NCBI RefSeq assembly: GCF_003259905.1
Contig: NZ_QLMG01000001.1
Coordinates: 62,001-126,000, forward strand
DNA length: 64,000 bases
Source: Salipiger aestuarii
Lineage (GTDB): Bacteria; Pseudomonadota; Alphaproteobacteria; Rhodobacterales; Rhodobacteraceae
Reading direction: 5' to 3'
Every line of letters begins with the position of its first letter. Position 1 is the first letter of the stretch. Made by a program: the position numbers and the translations under genes. Below, piece after piece: positions 45,522 to 55,002 of the stretch. Under the pieces are notes generated by a model. The model ran no database searches, had not been told where the DNA came from, and saw only the letters and a list, made by a program, of their open reading frames with translations.

Positions 45522-46508
45522 ATGGGCTATCTCAGGGACGGCCAGTGGTGCGACCGCTGGGACTACACCCGGAAAGACGGCAGTTTCGATCGCTGGACCA
45601 CCGGGTTTCGCAACTGGATCACGCCGGACGGCAGCACGGGGCCAGGCGGCGACAGGGGTTTTGCGGCCGAGGCGGGGCGCTATCATCTGTATGTCAGCTA
45701 CGCCTGTCCCTGGGCGCATCGCGCACTGATCTTTCGCGCGCTCAAGGGGTTGAAGGACATCGTCGGCGTCAGCGTCGTGCATCCCGAGATGCTGGCCGAA
45801 GGCTGGAGCTTTGGCACCGGTTTTCCCGGCGCCACCGGCGACCGTGTTGCCGGGCAGGCGCATCTGCGCGACGTGTATCTGCGGGTCGATCCCGGAATGT
45901 CCGGTCGGGTGACGGTGCCCGTGCTGTGGGATACCAAAGAACAGACCATCGTGTCGAACGAAAGCGCCGAGATCATCCGCATGTTCAATTCCGCCTTTGA
46001 CGGGATCACCGGCAACACCGATGACTACGCCCCCGAAGCGTTGCGCGCGCAGATCGAAACCGTCAACGCCCGCATCTATGACACCGTCAACAACGGCGTC
46101 TACAAGGCCGGGTTCGCCACCTCGCAAGACGCCTATGACGCGGCGGTCGGTCCGCTGTTCGACACGTTCGACTGGATCGAGGACCGCTTGTCGCGGCAGC
46201 GTTATCTTGTCGGCGCGCGCATCACCGAAGCGGATTGGCGGCTGTTCACCACGCTGATCCGGTTTGACAAGGTTTACGAGTGCCACTTCAAATGCAACCG
46301 TCGCCGCATCGTCGACTACCCGCAGCTGTGGGCCTATACGCGCGAATTGTACCAGTGGCCCGGCGTGGCGGAAACGGTCGATTTCGACCACATCTGCCGC
46401 CATTATTACTACAGTCACGACATGATAAACCCCAGCCGGATCATTCCCGTGGGGCCGGATCTGGATCTGGCCGCGCCACATGGGCGCGATGCGCTGCCCG
46501 TGGCCTGA
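45522..46508 (+). CDS. Glutathionyl-hydroquinone reductase (YqjG/EcfG-like GST)
   Basis: 328 residues, ATG with a perfect GGAGG five bases upstream. Family wording is unmistakable: GRYHLYVSYACPWAHRALIF with catalytic C62, GWSFG, LYLRVDP-like YLRVDPGMSGRVTVPVLWDT, IVSNESAEIIRMFNSAF, and the C-terminal ITEADWRLFTTLIRFDKVY and HYYYSHDMINPSRIIPVGP. Xi-class glutathione transferases reduce glutathionyl-hydroquinones to hydroquinones with glutathione in the cytoplasm, as protection from quinone adducts. It converges with the degenerate receiver gene. Confidence 0.94.
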   Translation: MGYLRDGQWCDRWDYTRKDGSFDRWTTGFRNWITPDGSTGPGGDRGFAAEAGRYHLYVSYACPWAHRALIFRALKGLKDIVGVSVVHPEMLAEGWSFGTGFPGATGDRVAGQAHLRDVYLRVDPGMSGRVTVPVLWDTKEQTIVSNESAEIIRMFNSAFDGITGNTDDYAPEALRAQIETVNARIYDTVNNGVYKAGFATSQDAYDAAVGPLFDTFDWIEDRLSRQRYLVGARITEADWRLFTTLIRFDKVYECHFKCNRRRIVDYPQLWAYTRELYQWPGVAETVDFDHICRHYYYSHDMINPSRIIPVGPDLDLAAPHGRDALPVA

Positions 46509-46510
46509 CC

Positions 46511-46876
46511 CTAGACCGCCGCCTGTCCGTAGTGTTCGACCATCGCCGCAAGGTCCGAAGGTTTGGTCGCGGCGGGCAGGTAGGCGCAGGCATTGGCGCA
46601 ATGGCGAAAGATCGAACCGTCCGAAAAGAATGACGTGTTGGTCACGAAAATGACCCGCGCGTCGGGGCGCCGATAGCTTGCGAAATCCGCCACTGCAAGC
46701 GCGCTGCCCTCTTCGAGCACGAGGTCCAGAACGATCACCTGCGGGTCGAGTCTGAGCAGCAGATCGGTGGCTTGATCCTGGGTGTGCGCCACATGAACCT
46801 CGGCGCCCGCGCGCTTGAGGTGCAAGCGCCAGATGTTCGACAGTTCTTCGCTGCTTTCCACGATCAGAATCCGCAC
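46511..46876 (-). CDS. Degenerate receiver-domain protein
   Basis: 121 residues from GTG 46876, preceded by AAGGAG at nine bases; the open frame continues upstream but without any alignment to the domain. It is a single receiver fold: RILIVESSEELSNIWRLHLK, VIVLDLVLEEGSALAV with a possible acceptor aspartate, RVIFVTNTSF and AATKPSDLAAMVE. The acidic pocket is E-S where DD is normal, so Mg2+-dependent phosphorylation may be impaired or altered. It converges with the GST gene (two-base gap) and diverges from the transglycosylase gene across an AT-rich 179-base stretch. Confidence 0.8.
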   Translation of the reverse strand: MRILIVESSEELSNIWRLHLKRAGAEVHVAHTQDQATDLLLRLDPQVIVLDLVLEEGSALAVADFASYRRPDARVIFVTNTSFFSDGSIFRHCANACAYLPAATKPSDLAAMVEHYGQAAV

Positions 46877-47055
46877 TTTTGACAACTCCTTCTCGACGCT
46901 CACCCGTGATGCATCGTTATTCTGCCTCAGTTCTAAACAAATCTTTAATAACTGGGTAGCAAAAGTGAACAAAACGAAAACGTGAGCGGGGACCCGCCGG
47001 TTGCGTTCGCCGGGATGGTTGCTAGTGTCGCACCAAGGCCGGAAACGAGGATGAA

Positions 47056-48234
47056 ATGCGGGAAGTTCTTCTATCGGTTGCGCTGGTCTGTGGCGCGCTT
47101 CCAGCGTCCGCGCAGCAGGCAACCTGTGGCGGCAGTTTCGAGGCGTTTGTCGCGGGTCTGCGCGACGAGGCCATCACGTCGGGGCATGATGCGGCAGTGG
47201 TGCGCCAGTTCCTGTCGGGCGCGCGTCAGGATCCGGCGGTGCTGCGGCGGGACCGGGGGCAAGGGATCTTTCAAACCCCGTTCATCGAATTTTCGCGCAA
47301 GCTAATCAGCCAGGACCGGCTTGATCGGGGGCGGGCGCTGGGGCAGCGGTTCGACGCGGTGTTCAGCCGGATCGAGCGCGACTTCGGCATATCGCGCGGG
47401 GTGCTTCTGGCGTTCTGGGCGTTCGAAACCGATTACGGCGCCGTTCAGGGCGATTTCAACACGTTGAACGCGCTGGTGACGCTGGCGCATGACTGCCGCC
47501 GCCCGGAAATCTTTCGCCCGCAGGTTTTTGCCGCGCTGGAGCTGTTCGAGCAGGGCAATTTCGATCCCGCGACCACGACAGGCGCCTGGGCGGGCGAAAT
47601 CGGACAGGTTCAGATGCTGCCCCGCGACATCCTTGAAAACGGGGTGGATGGCGACGGCGACGGGCTTGTGCGGCTCAAGACCTCGGCGCCGGATGCGTTG
47701 ATGTCGGCGGCCCGGATGCTGTCCGGGCTGGGCTGGCGCTACGGCGAGCCGTGGTTGCAAGAGGTCGTGCTGCCGCCCGACATCGACTGGTCGCGCACCG
47801 GGCTGGAAACCACCATGAGCGTCGCGGAATGGGAGCGGCTGGGCGTGCGGGCACGCGACGGCGCGCTGGATGACGCCCGGCTTGAGGCGTCAATCCTGGT
47901 GCCGCAGGGTCGGGGCGGCCCGGCGTTCATCGCCTATCCAAACTTTCGCGTTTACTTTGAATGGAATCAAAGCTTTACCTATGTGACAACCGCCGCCTAT
48001 TTCGCCACGCGGCTGCAAGGCGCGCCGGTCTATGATGCCGGCAGCCCGGTGCCGGGGCTTGCGGGAGACCGGATGCAAGCGCTGCAACGCGCATTGGCGG
48101 CGCGCGGCTATGACGTCGGCGCGATCGACGGTATTCTGGGGGCGGGGACGCGGGCGGCGGTGCGCGACATGCAGGCAAAGCTTGGCTTGCCGGCGGATGG
48201 CTGGCCCACTGCGGAGCTGCTGAGCCGGCTGTAA
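47056..48234 (+). CDS. MltB-type lytic murein transglycosylase with peptidoglycan-binding domain
   Basis: 392 residues, with GAGGA just before the ATG. Signal peptide MREVLLSVALVCGALPASA (no lipobox). The catalytic MltB domain has the glutamate in LLAFWAFETDYGA (E124) and the loop GAWAGEIGQVQMLPRDILEN, then GVDGDGDGLVRLKTS and NQSFTYVTTAAYFATRL. A C-terminal PG_binding_1 domain (about 335-390) contains LQRALAARGYDVGAIDGILG. It cleaves the glycan strand to 1,6-anhydro-muramic ends in the periplasm, in wall remodelling. Length and domain order are typical for this family in alphaproteobacteria. Confidence 0.93.
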   Translation: MREVLLSVALVCGALPASAQQATCGGSFEAFVAGLRDEAITSGHDAAVVRQFLSGARQDPAVLRRDRGQGIFQTPFIEFSRKLISQDRLDRGRALGQRFDAVFSRIERDFGISRGVLLAFWAFETDYGAVQGDFNTLNALVTLAHDCRRPEIFRPQVFAALELFEQGNFDPATTTGAWAGEIGQVQMLPRDILENGVDGDGDGLVRLKTSAPDALMSAARMLSGLGWRYGEPWLQEVVLPPDIDWSRTGLETTMSVAEWERLGVRARDGALDDARLEASILVPQGRGGPAFIAYPNFRVYFEWNQSFTYVTTAAYFATRLQGAPVYDAGSPVPGLAGDRMQALQRALAARGYDVGAIDGILGAGTRAAVRDMQAKLGLPADGWPTAELLSRL

Positions 48235-48273
48235 CCGCGGGAACCCGCGCGCGGCCTGTGCCGTTTCTGTGGC

Positions 48274-48681
48274 ATGATCCGCGATTTTTTCCTTCCCATG
48301 GCGCTCTTGTCGCTCGCCCAACTGACCTTCTGCCACGAGGCGGACAAGGCGCCCGGGGTCGTGGACTCGGCCATCCCGATCGAGATGCGCGGTCGGTGGG
48401 GTCTGACTGCGGCCGATTGTGACGTGACGCGGGACGATGCGACGGGCGCGATGCTGGTGTCGGCCGAAATGCTGGGGTTCTACGACTCCCGCGCCCGGCT
48501 GGGCGACAGTCACGAGGTCACCCCGCACCGGATCGACGCCAGCTACAGCTTTGCCGGCGACGGTATGACCTGGACGCGGGACATGACGCTTTCGCTGTCC
48601 GGGGATGGCTCGACGCTGACCCGAACGCTCAGCGACCCCGATGCGGGTCCGGTTTCGCTGAAGTATGGCAGATGTGGCTGA
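48274..48681 (+). CDS. Hypothetical exported protein
   Basis: 135 residues, not recognised. The first 20 residues (MIRDFFLPMALLSLAQLTFC) look like a Sec signal; the cysteine could hint at a lipobox but the F before it is atypical. The mature part has one pattern worth noting: IEMRGRWGLTAADCDVTRD, resembling the small lipocalin-like exported proteins that begin with a GRWG motif, plus an ending K-YGRCG with a cysteine that may pair with C69-like positions. It follows the transglycosylase gene by 39 bases and its stop abuts the adenine deaminase stop. Confidence 0.65.
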   Translation: MIRDFFLPMALLSLAQLTFCHEADKAPGVVDSAIPIEMRGRWGLTAADCDVTRDDATGAMLVSAEMLGFYDSRARLGDSHEVTPHRIDASYSFAGDGMTWTRDMTLSLSGDGSTLTRTLSDPDAGPVSLKYGRCG

Positions 48682-50379
48682 TCAACCGGGGATGATCTCG
48701 AATTTCATGACATCGACCATGCCGCGGTCGGTGATCTTCAGCGTCGGGATCACTGGCAGCGCCAGAAACGCCAGTTGCAGGAAGGGTTCTTCAAGCGTGA
48801 CGCCAAGCCCACGGGCGGCGGCGCGCAGATCGACCAGCCGGTCGCGGACCTCTTCGAAGGGCGCAAGGCTCATCAGCCCCGCGATGGGCAGCGGCAGTTC
48901 GGCCAGCACCGTGCCATCCTTCACCACGACGAAGCCGCCCTCGATCTGCGATAGCCGGTTGGCGGCAAACGCCATGTCGTCATAGTCGATCCCCACGCAG
49001 GCGATGTTGTGATGATCGTGGCAAACGGTCGACGCAATGGCCCCCGAGGTCAGCCCAAATCCCTTGACAAAGCCCGTCGCCACATTGCCGTTCCTGCCAT
49101 GGCGTTCGGCCACCGCGATGCGGACAAGATCGCGCGCGGGGTCCGGGCGCTTGTCGCCATCGGCGATGGCAATGGTCTCGTGCAGATGGTCGGTCAGGAT
49201 CTGGCCTTCGCGGATACCGATCACATCGGTGGCCTCGCGGTTGCCGGTGGCGCGGAACTGAGCGGGGCTCAGCGCGGACGCCTTGACCGAGCGGCGCCCG
49301 ACCGGCGCCACGGTGCTCCGCGCCGCAAACGCGGCGTCGTCGACGCGCCTGCCGCCCGCGATCACCAGTTGGGCATGGCATCCCCCCAGGCTGTCGATGG
49401 CCACGATGTCGGCCCGTTTGCCGGGGGCGATCATGCCGCGATCCTTGAGGCCGAACGCCTCCGCCGCCGACAGGGTGGCGGCGCGATAGGCCGCAAGCGG
49501 GGGCGTCCCCAGCGCAATCATCGTGCGGATCATGTAATCCAGATGCCCGTGTTCGTCGATGTCCAGCGGGTTGCGGTCATCGGTGCACAGGCACATGTAG
49601 GGCGCGGTGCGTTCTGTCAGCAGCGGCTGCAACGCGTGCATGTCCTTGCTGACAGAACCTTCGCGGATCAGCACCCGCATCCCCTTTCGCAGCTTTTCCA
49701 GTGCCTCGGCGGCGCTTGTCGCTTCGTGTTCGGTGCGGATGCCCGCCGCGATATAGGCGTTCAGATCGCGGCCCGACAGCAAGGGGCAATGGCCGTCGAT
49801 GTGCCCGCCCTCGAACAGCCGCAGCTTTTCCATGGCTTGCGGGTCGCGGTGAATCACGCCGGGGTAATTCATGAATTCCGCCAGCCCGATCCCCGAAGGG
49901 TGCGCCATCAGCGCTTGCAGATCGCTGGCCAGCAGTTCGGACCCGGCGGTTTCCATGTGGGTGGAGGGCACGCAGGACGACAGTTGCACACGGATGTCCA
50001 TCAGCGTGTGCTCGCTGGCCCGCTGAAAATAGCGGATGCCGTCCGCGCCGATCACATTGGCGATCTCATGGGGGTCACAGATCGCGGTGGTGACCCCGCG
50101 CGGCGTCACGCAGCGATCGAATTCAAACGGCGTGACGAGCGAGCTTTCGATATGCAGGTGGGTGTCGATGAAGCCGGGCACCAGGGTCAGCCCGGTCACG
50201 TCGATCACTTCGGTCGCATCGTAGGCGTCAAGCGTGCCGACAATGACACCGTCACAGATCGCGACGTCGCCGTCCAGCAAGTCGCCGGTCACGAGGTCCA
50301 GCATTCTGCCGCCGCGCAGCACCATGTCCGCGGGCATGTCACCGCGCCCCTGCGCGATGCGCCGTTCCAACTCTGCCAT
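48682..50379 (-). CDS. ade: Adenine deaminase
   Basis: 565 residues, ATG with AGGAG upstream. It deaminates adenine to hypoxanthine in purine salvage. The amidohydrolase metal motif is in [20 protein letters not shown], with [40 protein letters not shown], the histidine in [15 protein letters not shown], and [13 protein letters not shown]. The last third carries the Ade-specific C-terminal domain with [20 protein letters not shown] and GGFVVVKDG. Full length. Its stop codon is directly adjacent to that of the convergent hypothetical gene. Confidence 0.96.
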   Translation of the reverse strand: MAELERRIAQGRGDMPADMVLRGGRMLDLVTGDLLDGDVAICDGVIVGTLDAYDATEVIDVTGLTLVPGFIDTHLHIESSLVTPFEFDRCVTPRGVTTAICDPHEIANVIGADGIRYFQRASEHTLMDIRVQLSSCVPSTHMETAGSELLASDLQALMAHPSGIGLAEFMNYPGVIHRDPQAMEKLRLFEGGHIDGHCPLLSGRDLNAYIAAGIRTEHEATSAAEALEKLRKGMRVLIREGSVSKDMHALQPLLTERTAPYMCLCTDDRNPLDIDEHGHLDYMIRTMIALGTPPLAAYRAATLSAAEAFGLKDRGMIAPGKRADIVAIDSLGGCHAQLVIAGGRRVDDAAFAARSTVAPVGRRSVKASALSPAQFRATGNREATDVIGIREGQILTDHLHETIAIADGDKRPDPARDLVRIAVAERHGRNGNVATGFVKGFGLTSGAIASTVCHDHHNIACVGIDYDDMAFAANRLSQIEGGFVVVKDGTVLAELPLPIAGLMSLAPFEEVRDRLVDLRAAARGLGVTLEEPFLQLAFLALPVIPTLKITDRGMVDVMKFEIIPG

Positions 50380-50534
50380 CCCATGCTCTCCTGCCGTTTG
50401 ATTTATCTAAGCACAGTGCGCGGCCGGGCGCGAGGGCGTGGGGGGCCTGGGTCGGCTGCCGCGCTGCCGCGCGCGGGGCCGTTCGGGGCCGAACCTGTGC
50501 CTGCGTCCGGACGGGGGCAGGCTGCGGAACGGCG

Positions 50535-51600
50535 GTGCAGATGGGCGCCAGGCGAAGCGTCCGGGCAATCGTGGGCAGCAACACCGCCCTGTCGATCGGC
50601 TTGGTCGGGCAGGCGGAGATTCCGGCCTGCTGGAACTGTGCGCGCTCTTCGGCAAAGGCATGGAAAGACATGGGCGGTAAGCGTGACAATCGGGGTCTGC
50701 GCCGATGGGCCCAAGCCGCCGCGGATCGCGCGCGGCCGTGGCGCCGTCCATCTCGGGCATGGAAATATCCATCGGGATGATGTCAACGCGCTGCGCGGCG
50801 GCGCGTTCCGCTCCAATGCGGCCATTGCTCGCCACAGTGAGTCGATGGCCTCCGGCGGCAAGCATCTGGCTTAGAATGAACCGGTTGATTTCGTTGTCCT
50901 CGACCATGAGAATTTTCAGCGGGCCAAGCGGTTCTTGGCCAGGGACCGCGCCGGGGTCGATCACGCGGAATGCGATGTCGTTCCGGGGTCGGCCGAGTGG
51001 TTCTGCCCCGATCTAGATCGTGCCGTCGCGGGTGAATTTCACCGTGTTCGAAACAAGGTTCAGCAGGACGTGGCGCAGCCGCCGCGCGTCCCTTGCACGG
51101 TTGTTGCGGGCGGGCCGATCATGTCCAACGGAGGTCGGTGTTAACGGAGCTGTCGTCTCGATCGCGCCTTCAGGAAGATCGGGCAGCGAAAACGGCGCGC
51201 TTTCGGCAACCATCTTGTCCGGTTCGAGCTTTGCAAGATCAAGAACGTCGTTCACCAGATACAGCAAAAGCCGCCCCGACTGCTGCATCCGCTCCAGCAG
51301 GTCGCTTTGGCGCACGGTCAGGGAATGGTCAGGAAACCGCTGAATCGTCCCCAGAAGACCGTTCAGCGGCGTGCGCATTCCATGGCTCATCACCGCAAGG
51401 AAACGCGATGTGCCACGCTCACCAGCGAGGGCCCGGTCGCGGGCTTCGGTCAACTGACGTTCGGCGTCGCGACATCGCGATACATCTCGGAAGCAGGCGA
51501 CCTAAAGCGGGGTGGTGGCCTCGGCACGGTCCATCGAGAAATCCGCGGAAAAGCGCCGTTCGTCACGCGCCTGCAGGCAGACGTCGAAATCGCGTTCCTC
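50535..51600 (-). pseudogene. Broken hybrid sensor histidine kinase
   Basis: Remains of a PAS-kinase-receiver protein, read right to left. A partial PAS domain (RDFDVCLQARDERRFSADF) is cut by an in-frame TAG at 51504-51502. The dimerisation helix FLAVMSHGMRTPLNGLLGT (usual E is G) and RLRHVLLNLVSNTVKFTRDG survive, but the ATP-binding G boxes are deleted, with a second TAG at 51014 or so. A receiver (ILMVEDNEINRFILSQMLAA, DISMPEMDG) is then frameshifted into ACPTKPIDRAVLLPTIARTL. At least four lesions, so no product. It sits beside two more broken genes. Confidence 0.85.
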
Positions 51601-51661
51601 GGGCCGGGGGCTGCGGTTTACTGGGGCGGGCGCCCTTGGCGGCTGCGGGCATGGTTCACAA

Positions 51662-52179
51662 TCATTCGACAACGACGATGCGACCGAGTTGCCATATGCG
51701 TCGTGAAGAGATCTGTTCGGTCTGATAGGCGGCGCGGGAATCGTAGGGGTAGACGATCCAGAGCGGCCCCCTGTCGCGGACCGCCATCAGCGATCCGTTG
51801 TGGCGATAGGCGGTGATCGGTCCAGCGTCGGTTCCGCCTGTCAGCGGGATGTCGACGATGTAATCGCTGAACGCCATGGCGCGGGCGTGGCGCCCCGAGG
51901 CGCCGACAGCGGCGAGCAGGTCGTACAGGGGAACGCCAGTGAAGGCCTGTTCCCCCGACTCCAGGGTGTCATCGTCGCGAAGCCGCGGGGCTTCGTGGAT
52001 TCGAGCGCCGCAAGATCGAACACCGCTGCATCCGCCTGATTTCGGACGAAGATTGCGCCGGTCACGGTCAACCACGCCGGCCCCGTGGGCGGGGGCAGTT
52101 CCGCCGCGAGGGCAGGCATGGCCAGGCAAAGCGCCGCGAGAAGGGCGCGAAGCAGGGTGAAGGGCGCAAGCATACGCAT
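51662..52179 (-). pseudogene. Frameshifted molybdopterin-binding-domain exported protein
   Basis: Two frames combine into one ~170-residue protein of the small oxidoreductase-molybdopterin-binding type that Rhodobacteraceae often encode beside a sensor kinase. The first part starts MRMLAPFTLLRALLAALCLA (signal peptide) and reads PAWLTVTGAIFVRNQADAAV. Near 51965 the frame changes, and the second part reads FTGVPLYDLLAAVGASGRHA, MAVRDRGPLWIVYPYDSRAA and IWQLGRIVVVE to the stop. A single one-base indel around 51960-51970 would explain it. Nothing of a Moco-dependent catalytic centre (e.g. the sulfite-oxidase cysteine) was seen, so in the family it may be a ligand sensor for the kinase. Confidence 0.8.
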
Positions 52180-52669
52180 ATCCTCGTTGTTCCGGTCGGT
52201 GCGCGCGCGGTCGTGCCGACCAGGGCCACTGGTATGAATGGCGCCGTTCGGTGTGGGGCGGGCCAGCGTCGCGGTTTCCGCATCGCCGTGAAACAGGCGC
52301 ATCCGGCCCGTCGGCGGCACACCCCGATAGGGACTGGCTACACCCGGGGATTAAGATCTCTCTGACGCGATTTCGAAATTCCGGATCGTGTCGCGGTGCC
52401 AACGGGTGGGAAATCCACCGATCTTAGCATTTATGGGGGACATTCCGTGCAAGGTCGATGTTTGAAAACGGCCAATTCGTTCGGTGTTGCGACGGGTCAG
52501 GTGCAGGACTGACCCCCTGAAACAGGAGGAGGCAGAACAGTGAGGCCCGGTGAGCAGACGATGCGCGATCACGGGGCAGGTGCGCCCGGACTGCATCCGG
52601 ATCGCCGCCCGTCACCTTGGCTTCGGCCCTGCAATAGCTGGCGACGGTCGCGGTTTCAAAATTCCGCCG

Positions 52670-53199
52670 CTTTCGAGGAACAGCTTCAGCGTATCGCGAA
52701 GCTGGTGGGGATGGACGGCGATGGTTTCGATCTGGTGCTGCTGAATGACGCGATGCCGGGGATGAACGCGCTGGAAGGGATTGAACGGATGCGCGTACTG
52801 GAAGGCGCGGCGCGTGGCGATCCTCTCGGGCACCGCAAGCCGCGAGGGCGCGCAAAAGGCGCTTGCAGCCGGGGCGGCAGGAGTCCTGCCCAAGACGCTG
52901 TCAGCCAAATCTCTGGTAAACGGGGTGCGTCTCATGGCGATGGGCGAACACTATGCGCCGCTCGACTTCATGCGCGCCGAGGTCGACGCAGCGCCGAACG
53001 CGATGGGCGAGATGCTGTCGCGACGCGAACGCGAAGTGCAGGACTGCCTTACACAGGGGAAGCCAACAAGGAAATCGTGCGCGACCTGGAAATCCGCGAA
53101 CCGACGGTCAAGCTGCACGTCAAGACGCCGTATCGCAAGATCGGTGCCGCGAACCGCACGCAGGCCGCGATGCTGGCAAAAGAGGCAGGGCTTGTCTAG
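52670..53199 (+). pseudogene. Broken LuxR-family response regulator
   Basis: A receiver-HTH regulator in pieces. The first frame has GFDLVLLNDAMPGMNALEGI (receiver, with N where the family has S or D) and lacks the N-terminal third including the acidic pocket. After about 52800 the frame changes and reads RVAILSGTASREGAQKALAA, GAAGVLPKTLSAKSLVNGVR and MLSRREREVQDCLTQGK. About 53065 it returns to the first frame for NKEIVRDLEIREPTVKLHVK and IGAANRTQAAMLAKEAGL, the DNA-binding helix. Two frameshifts plus the N-terminal loss make it non-functional. It adjoins, in the opposite orientation, the broken kinase and pterin-domain genes. Confidence 0.8.
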
Positions 53200-53209
53200 C
53201 GGCGGAAGG

Positions 53210-54109
53210 TCAGATCCATTTCGCCAGCGGCGGCAGGCTCATCAGTACGGCATCCGGATCGTGGCCGGTCGCAAGGCCGAATTTGGTGCCCCGGTCATAG
53301 ACAAGGTTGTACTCGGCATAAAGCCCGCGATGGACAAGTTGCGCCTCGCGGTCGGATTGCGAAAACGAAAGGGTCCGGCGGCGTTCGACCAGCGGCAGGT
53401 ACGCAGGCAGGAAGGCGCGGCCGATGTCCTGGGTCAGGGCGAAATCCGCCTCCCAGTCGCCGGTGTTGCGGTCGTCCATGAAAATCCCGCCGACGCCGCG
53501 CGCCCGCTTGCGGTGGGGAATATAGAAGTATTCGTCGGCCCACGCCTTCAGCTCAGGGTAAAGCGCAGGCCCGTGCCGATCCAGATGTGCCTTTTGCGTG
53601 GCGTGGAAATGCGCCGTGTCCTCGTCATACTCCAGACAGGGGTTGAGGTCCGAGCCGCCCCCGAACCACCACGCGCCGGGTGTCCAGAACATCCGGGTGT
53701 TCATATGCACCGCAGGGACGTGCGGGTTGGCCATGTGGGCGACCAGGCTGATGCCGCTGGCCCAGAACCGCGGGTCGATCTCGACCCCCGGAACACCGCG
53801 CGCGGCCATCGACGTTTGTGCTGCTTCGCCCAGAGTGCCGTAGACGGTCGACACGTTGACGCCGACCTTTTCGAACACGCGTCCGTTGCGCATCACGCTC
53901 ATTACCCCCCCGCCTGCGTCGGACCCGTCGGACCCGTCGGCGGCGGCGCGGGTTGTCGGGGTGATTTCGAAACGCCCCGCCGGCGCGTCCGCGAACGGGC
54001 CGGTGGCGTGGCTGTCTTCCAGCGATTCAAACGCCGCGGCGATCCGGTCGCGCAATGCGCGAAACCAGTCCGACGCACGGGCTTTGCGGGTGTCGAAATC
54101 GTCGGTCAT
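53210..54109 (-). CDS. hemF: Oxygen-dependent coproporphyrinogen-III oxidase
   Basis: 299 residues from ATG 54109 with GAGGAGA upstream. It oxidatively decarboxylates coproporphyrinogen III to protoporphyrinogen IX in haem synthesis, using O2. The HemF signatures are complete: GGGVMSVMRNGRVFEKVGVN, VHMNTRMFWTPGAWWFGGGS, DLNPCLEYDEDTAHFHATQK, YFYIPHRKRARGVGGIFMDD and EYNLVYDRGTKFGLATGHDP. Full length. Last of a leftward group clpS, rsmC, SDR, hemF with gaps of 24-54 bases, so it may be partly co-transcribed. Confidence 0.97.
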   Translation of the reverse strand: MTDDFDTRKARASDWFRALRDRIAAAFESLEDSHATGPFADAPAGRFEITPTTRAAADGSDGSDAGGGVMSVMRNGRVFEKVGVNVSTVYGTLGEAAQTSMAARGVPGVEIDPRFWASGISLVAHMANPHVPAVHMNTRMFWTPGAWWFGGGSDLNPCLEYDEDTAHFHATQKAHLDRHGPALYPELKAWADEYFYIPHRKRARGVGGIFMDDRNTGDWEADFALTQDIGRAFLPAYLPLVERRRTLSFSQSDREAQLVHRGLYAEYNLVYDRGTKFGLATGHDPDAVLMSLPPLAKWI

Positions 54110-54163
54110 GGCGTGGTCTCCTCTGCGTTTGCCCGTGGTAACGCCACGCGCAGGCAGAGGCAA

Positions 54164-54958
54164 TCAGTGTGCGGGCGCCGACACCGGGTCGATCAGAGTG
54201 CGCCCGCCATCCACGGTCAGCACCTGCCCGGTCATGAAGCCGGAGCTGTCCGAGGCAAGGAACTGCACCGTCTCGGCCAGCGCCCCCGGCCCCGCGATGC
54301 GGCCAAGGGGCGTGTGACTTTCGATTTCAAGACGGTAATCCGGGTGGGTCTTGAGCCGGTCCTTGAGACTTGTCGACATCACCGAGCCAAAGCCAAGCCC
54401 GTTCACGCGAATCCGGTGCGGCGCCAGTTCCACCGCCAGGGACCGGGTCATCTGGTCCAGTGCCGCGCAGCTGATCGAATAGGCCATCAGTTGCTTCTGG
54501 GTGCGCGATGACGCAATCGAAGACAGGTTCACGATGGCGCCGACCTCGCGGTCATCGCTGCCTTCGGCCTGCTTTATCATGCGTTTCGCGACGATCTGAC
54601 TCAGCCGCATGGCGGGCATCAGGTTCTGGCCCAGCAGCGTTTCCAGCGCGGTGTCTTCAAGGTCCAGCGGATCGCCCGGCAGCATCTGGCGTGCACCGTT
54701 CACCAGAATGTCGACCCGGTCGAACGCATCCAGCGTGGCCGACAGCAGGTTCGCAAGGGTCAGCCGTTCGCGCAGGTCTCCGGCGAAATAGACCATGTTC
54801 GCGGTTTCCTGGCCGCATTCCTTGGCAAGGCGGTTTTCGTCCAGGTCGGCGAACATGACGTTGGCGCCCTTGTTGGCGAAATGCCGGGCGATGGCAAGGC
54901 CCACGCCGTTTGCAGCGCCGGTGACGATGGCCGTCTTGCCTTCGATCGAATAGCTCAT
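54164..54958 (-). CDS. SDR-family protein lacking the catalytic lysine
   Basis: 264 residues. The Rossmann cofactor motif TGAANGVG (13-20), D61-L (FAGDLRE) and DGGRTLIDP at the end are classical SDR. The catalytic triad is altered: S147 and Y160 are in place (NLSSIAS, AYSISCAAL), but position 164, normally lysine in Y-x3-K, is cysteine; the N-A-G motif reads NGA. So it may bind NAD(P)H but reduce poorly, or use another mechanism. The surrounding text (DQMTRSLAVELAPHRIRVNG) is otherwise well conserved, arguing against decay. Placed between rsmC and hemF. Confidence 0.85.
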   Translation of the reverse strand: MSYSIEGKTAIVTGAANGVGLAIARHFANKGANVMFADLDENRLAKECGQETANMVYFAGDLRERLTLANLLSATLDAFDRVDILVNGARQMLPGDPLDLEDTALETLLGQNLMPAMRLSQIVAKRMIKQAEGSDDREVGAIVNLSSIASSRTQKQLMAYSISCAALDQMTRSLAVELAPHRIRVNGLGFGSVMSTSLKDRLKTHPDYRLEIESHTPLGRIAGPGALAETVQFLASDSSGFMTGQVLTVDGGRTLIDPVSAPAH

Positions 54959-55002
54959 GGGGCGGTCCTGGTTGGGTTCCGGTCTTGCGACGTTAGGAAA
55001 GT

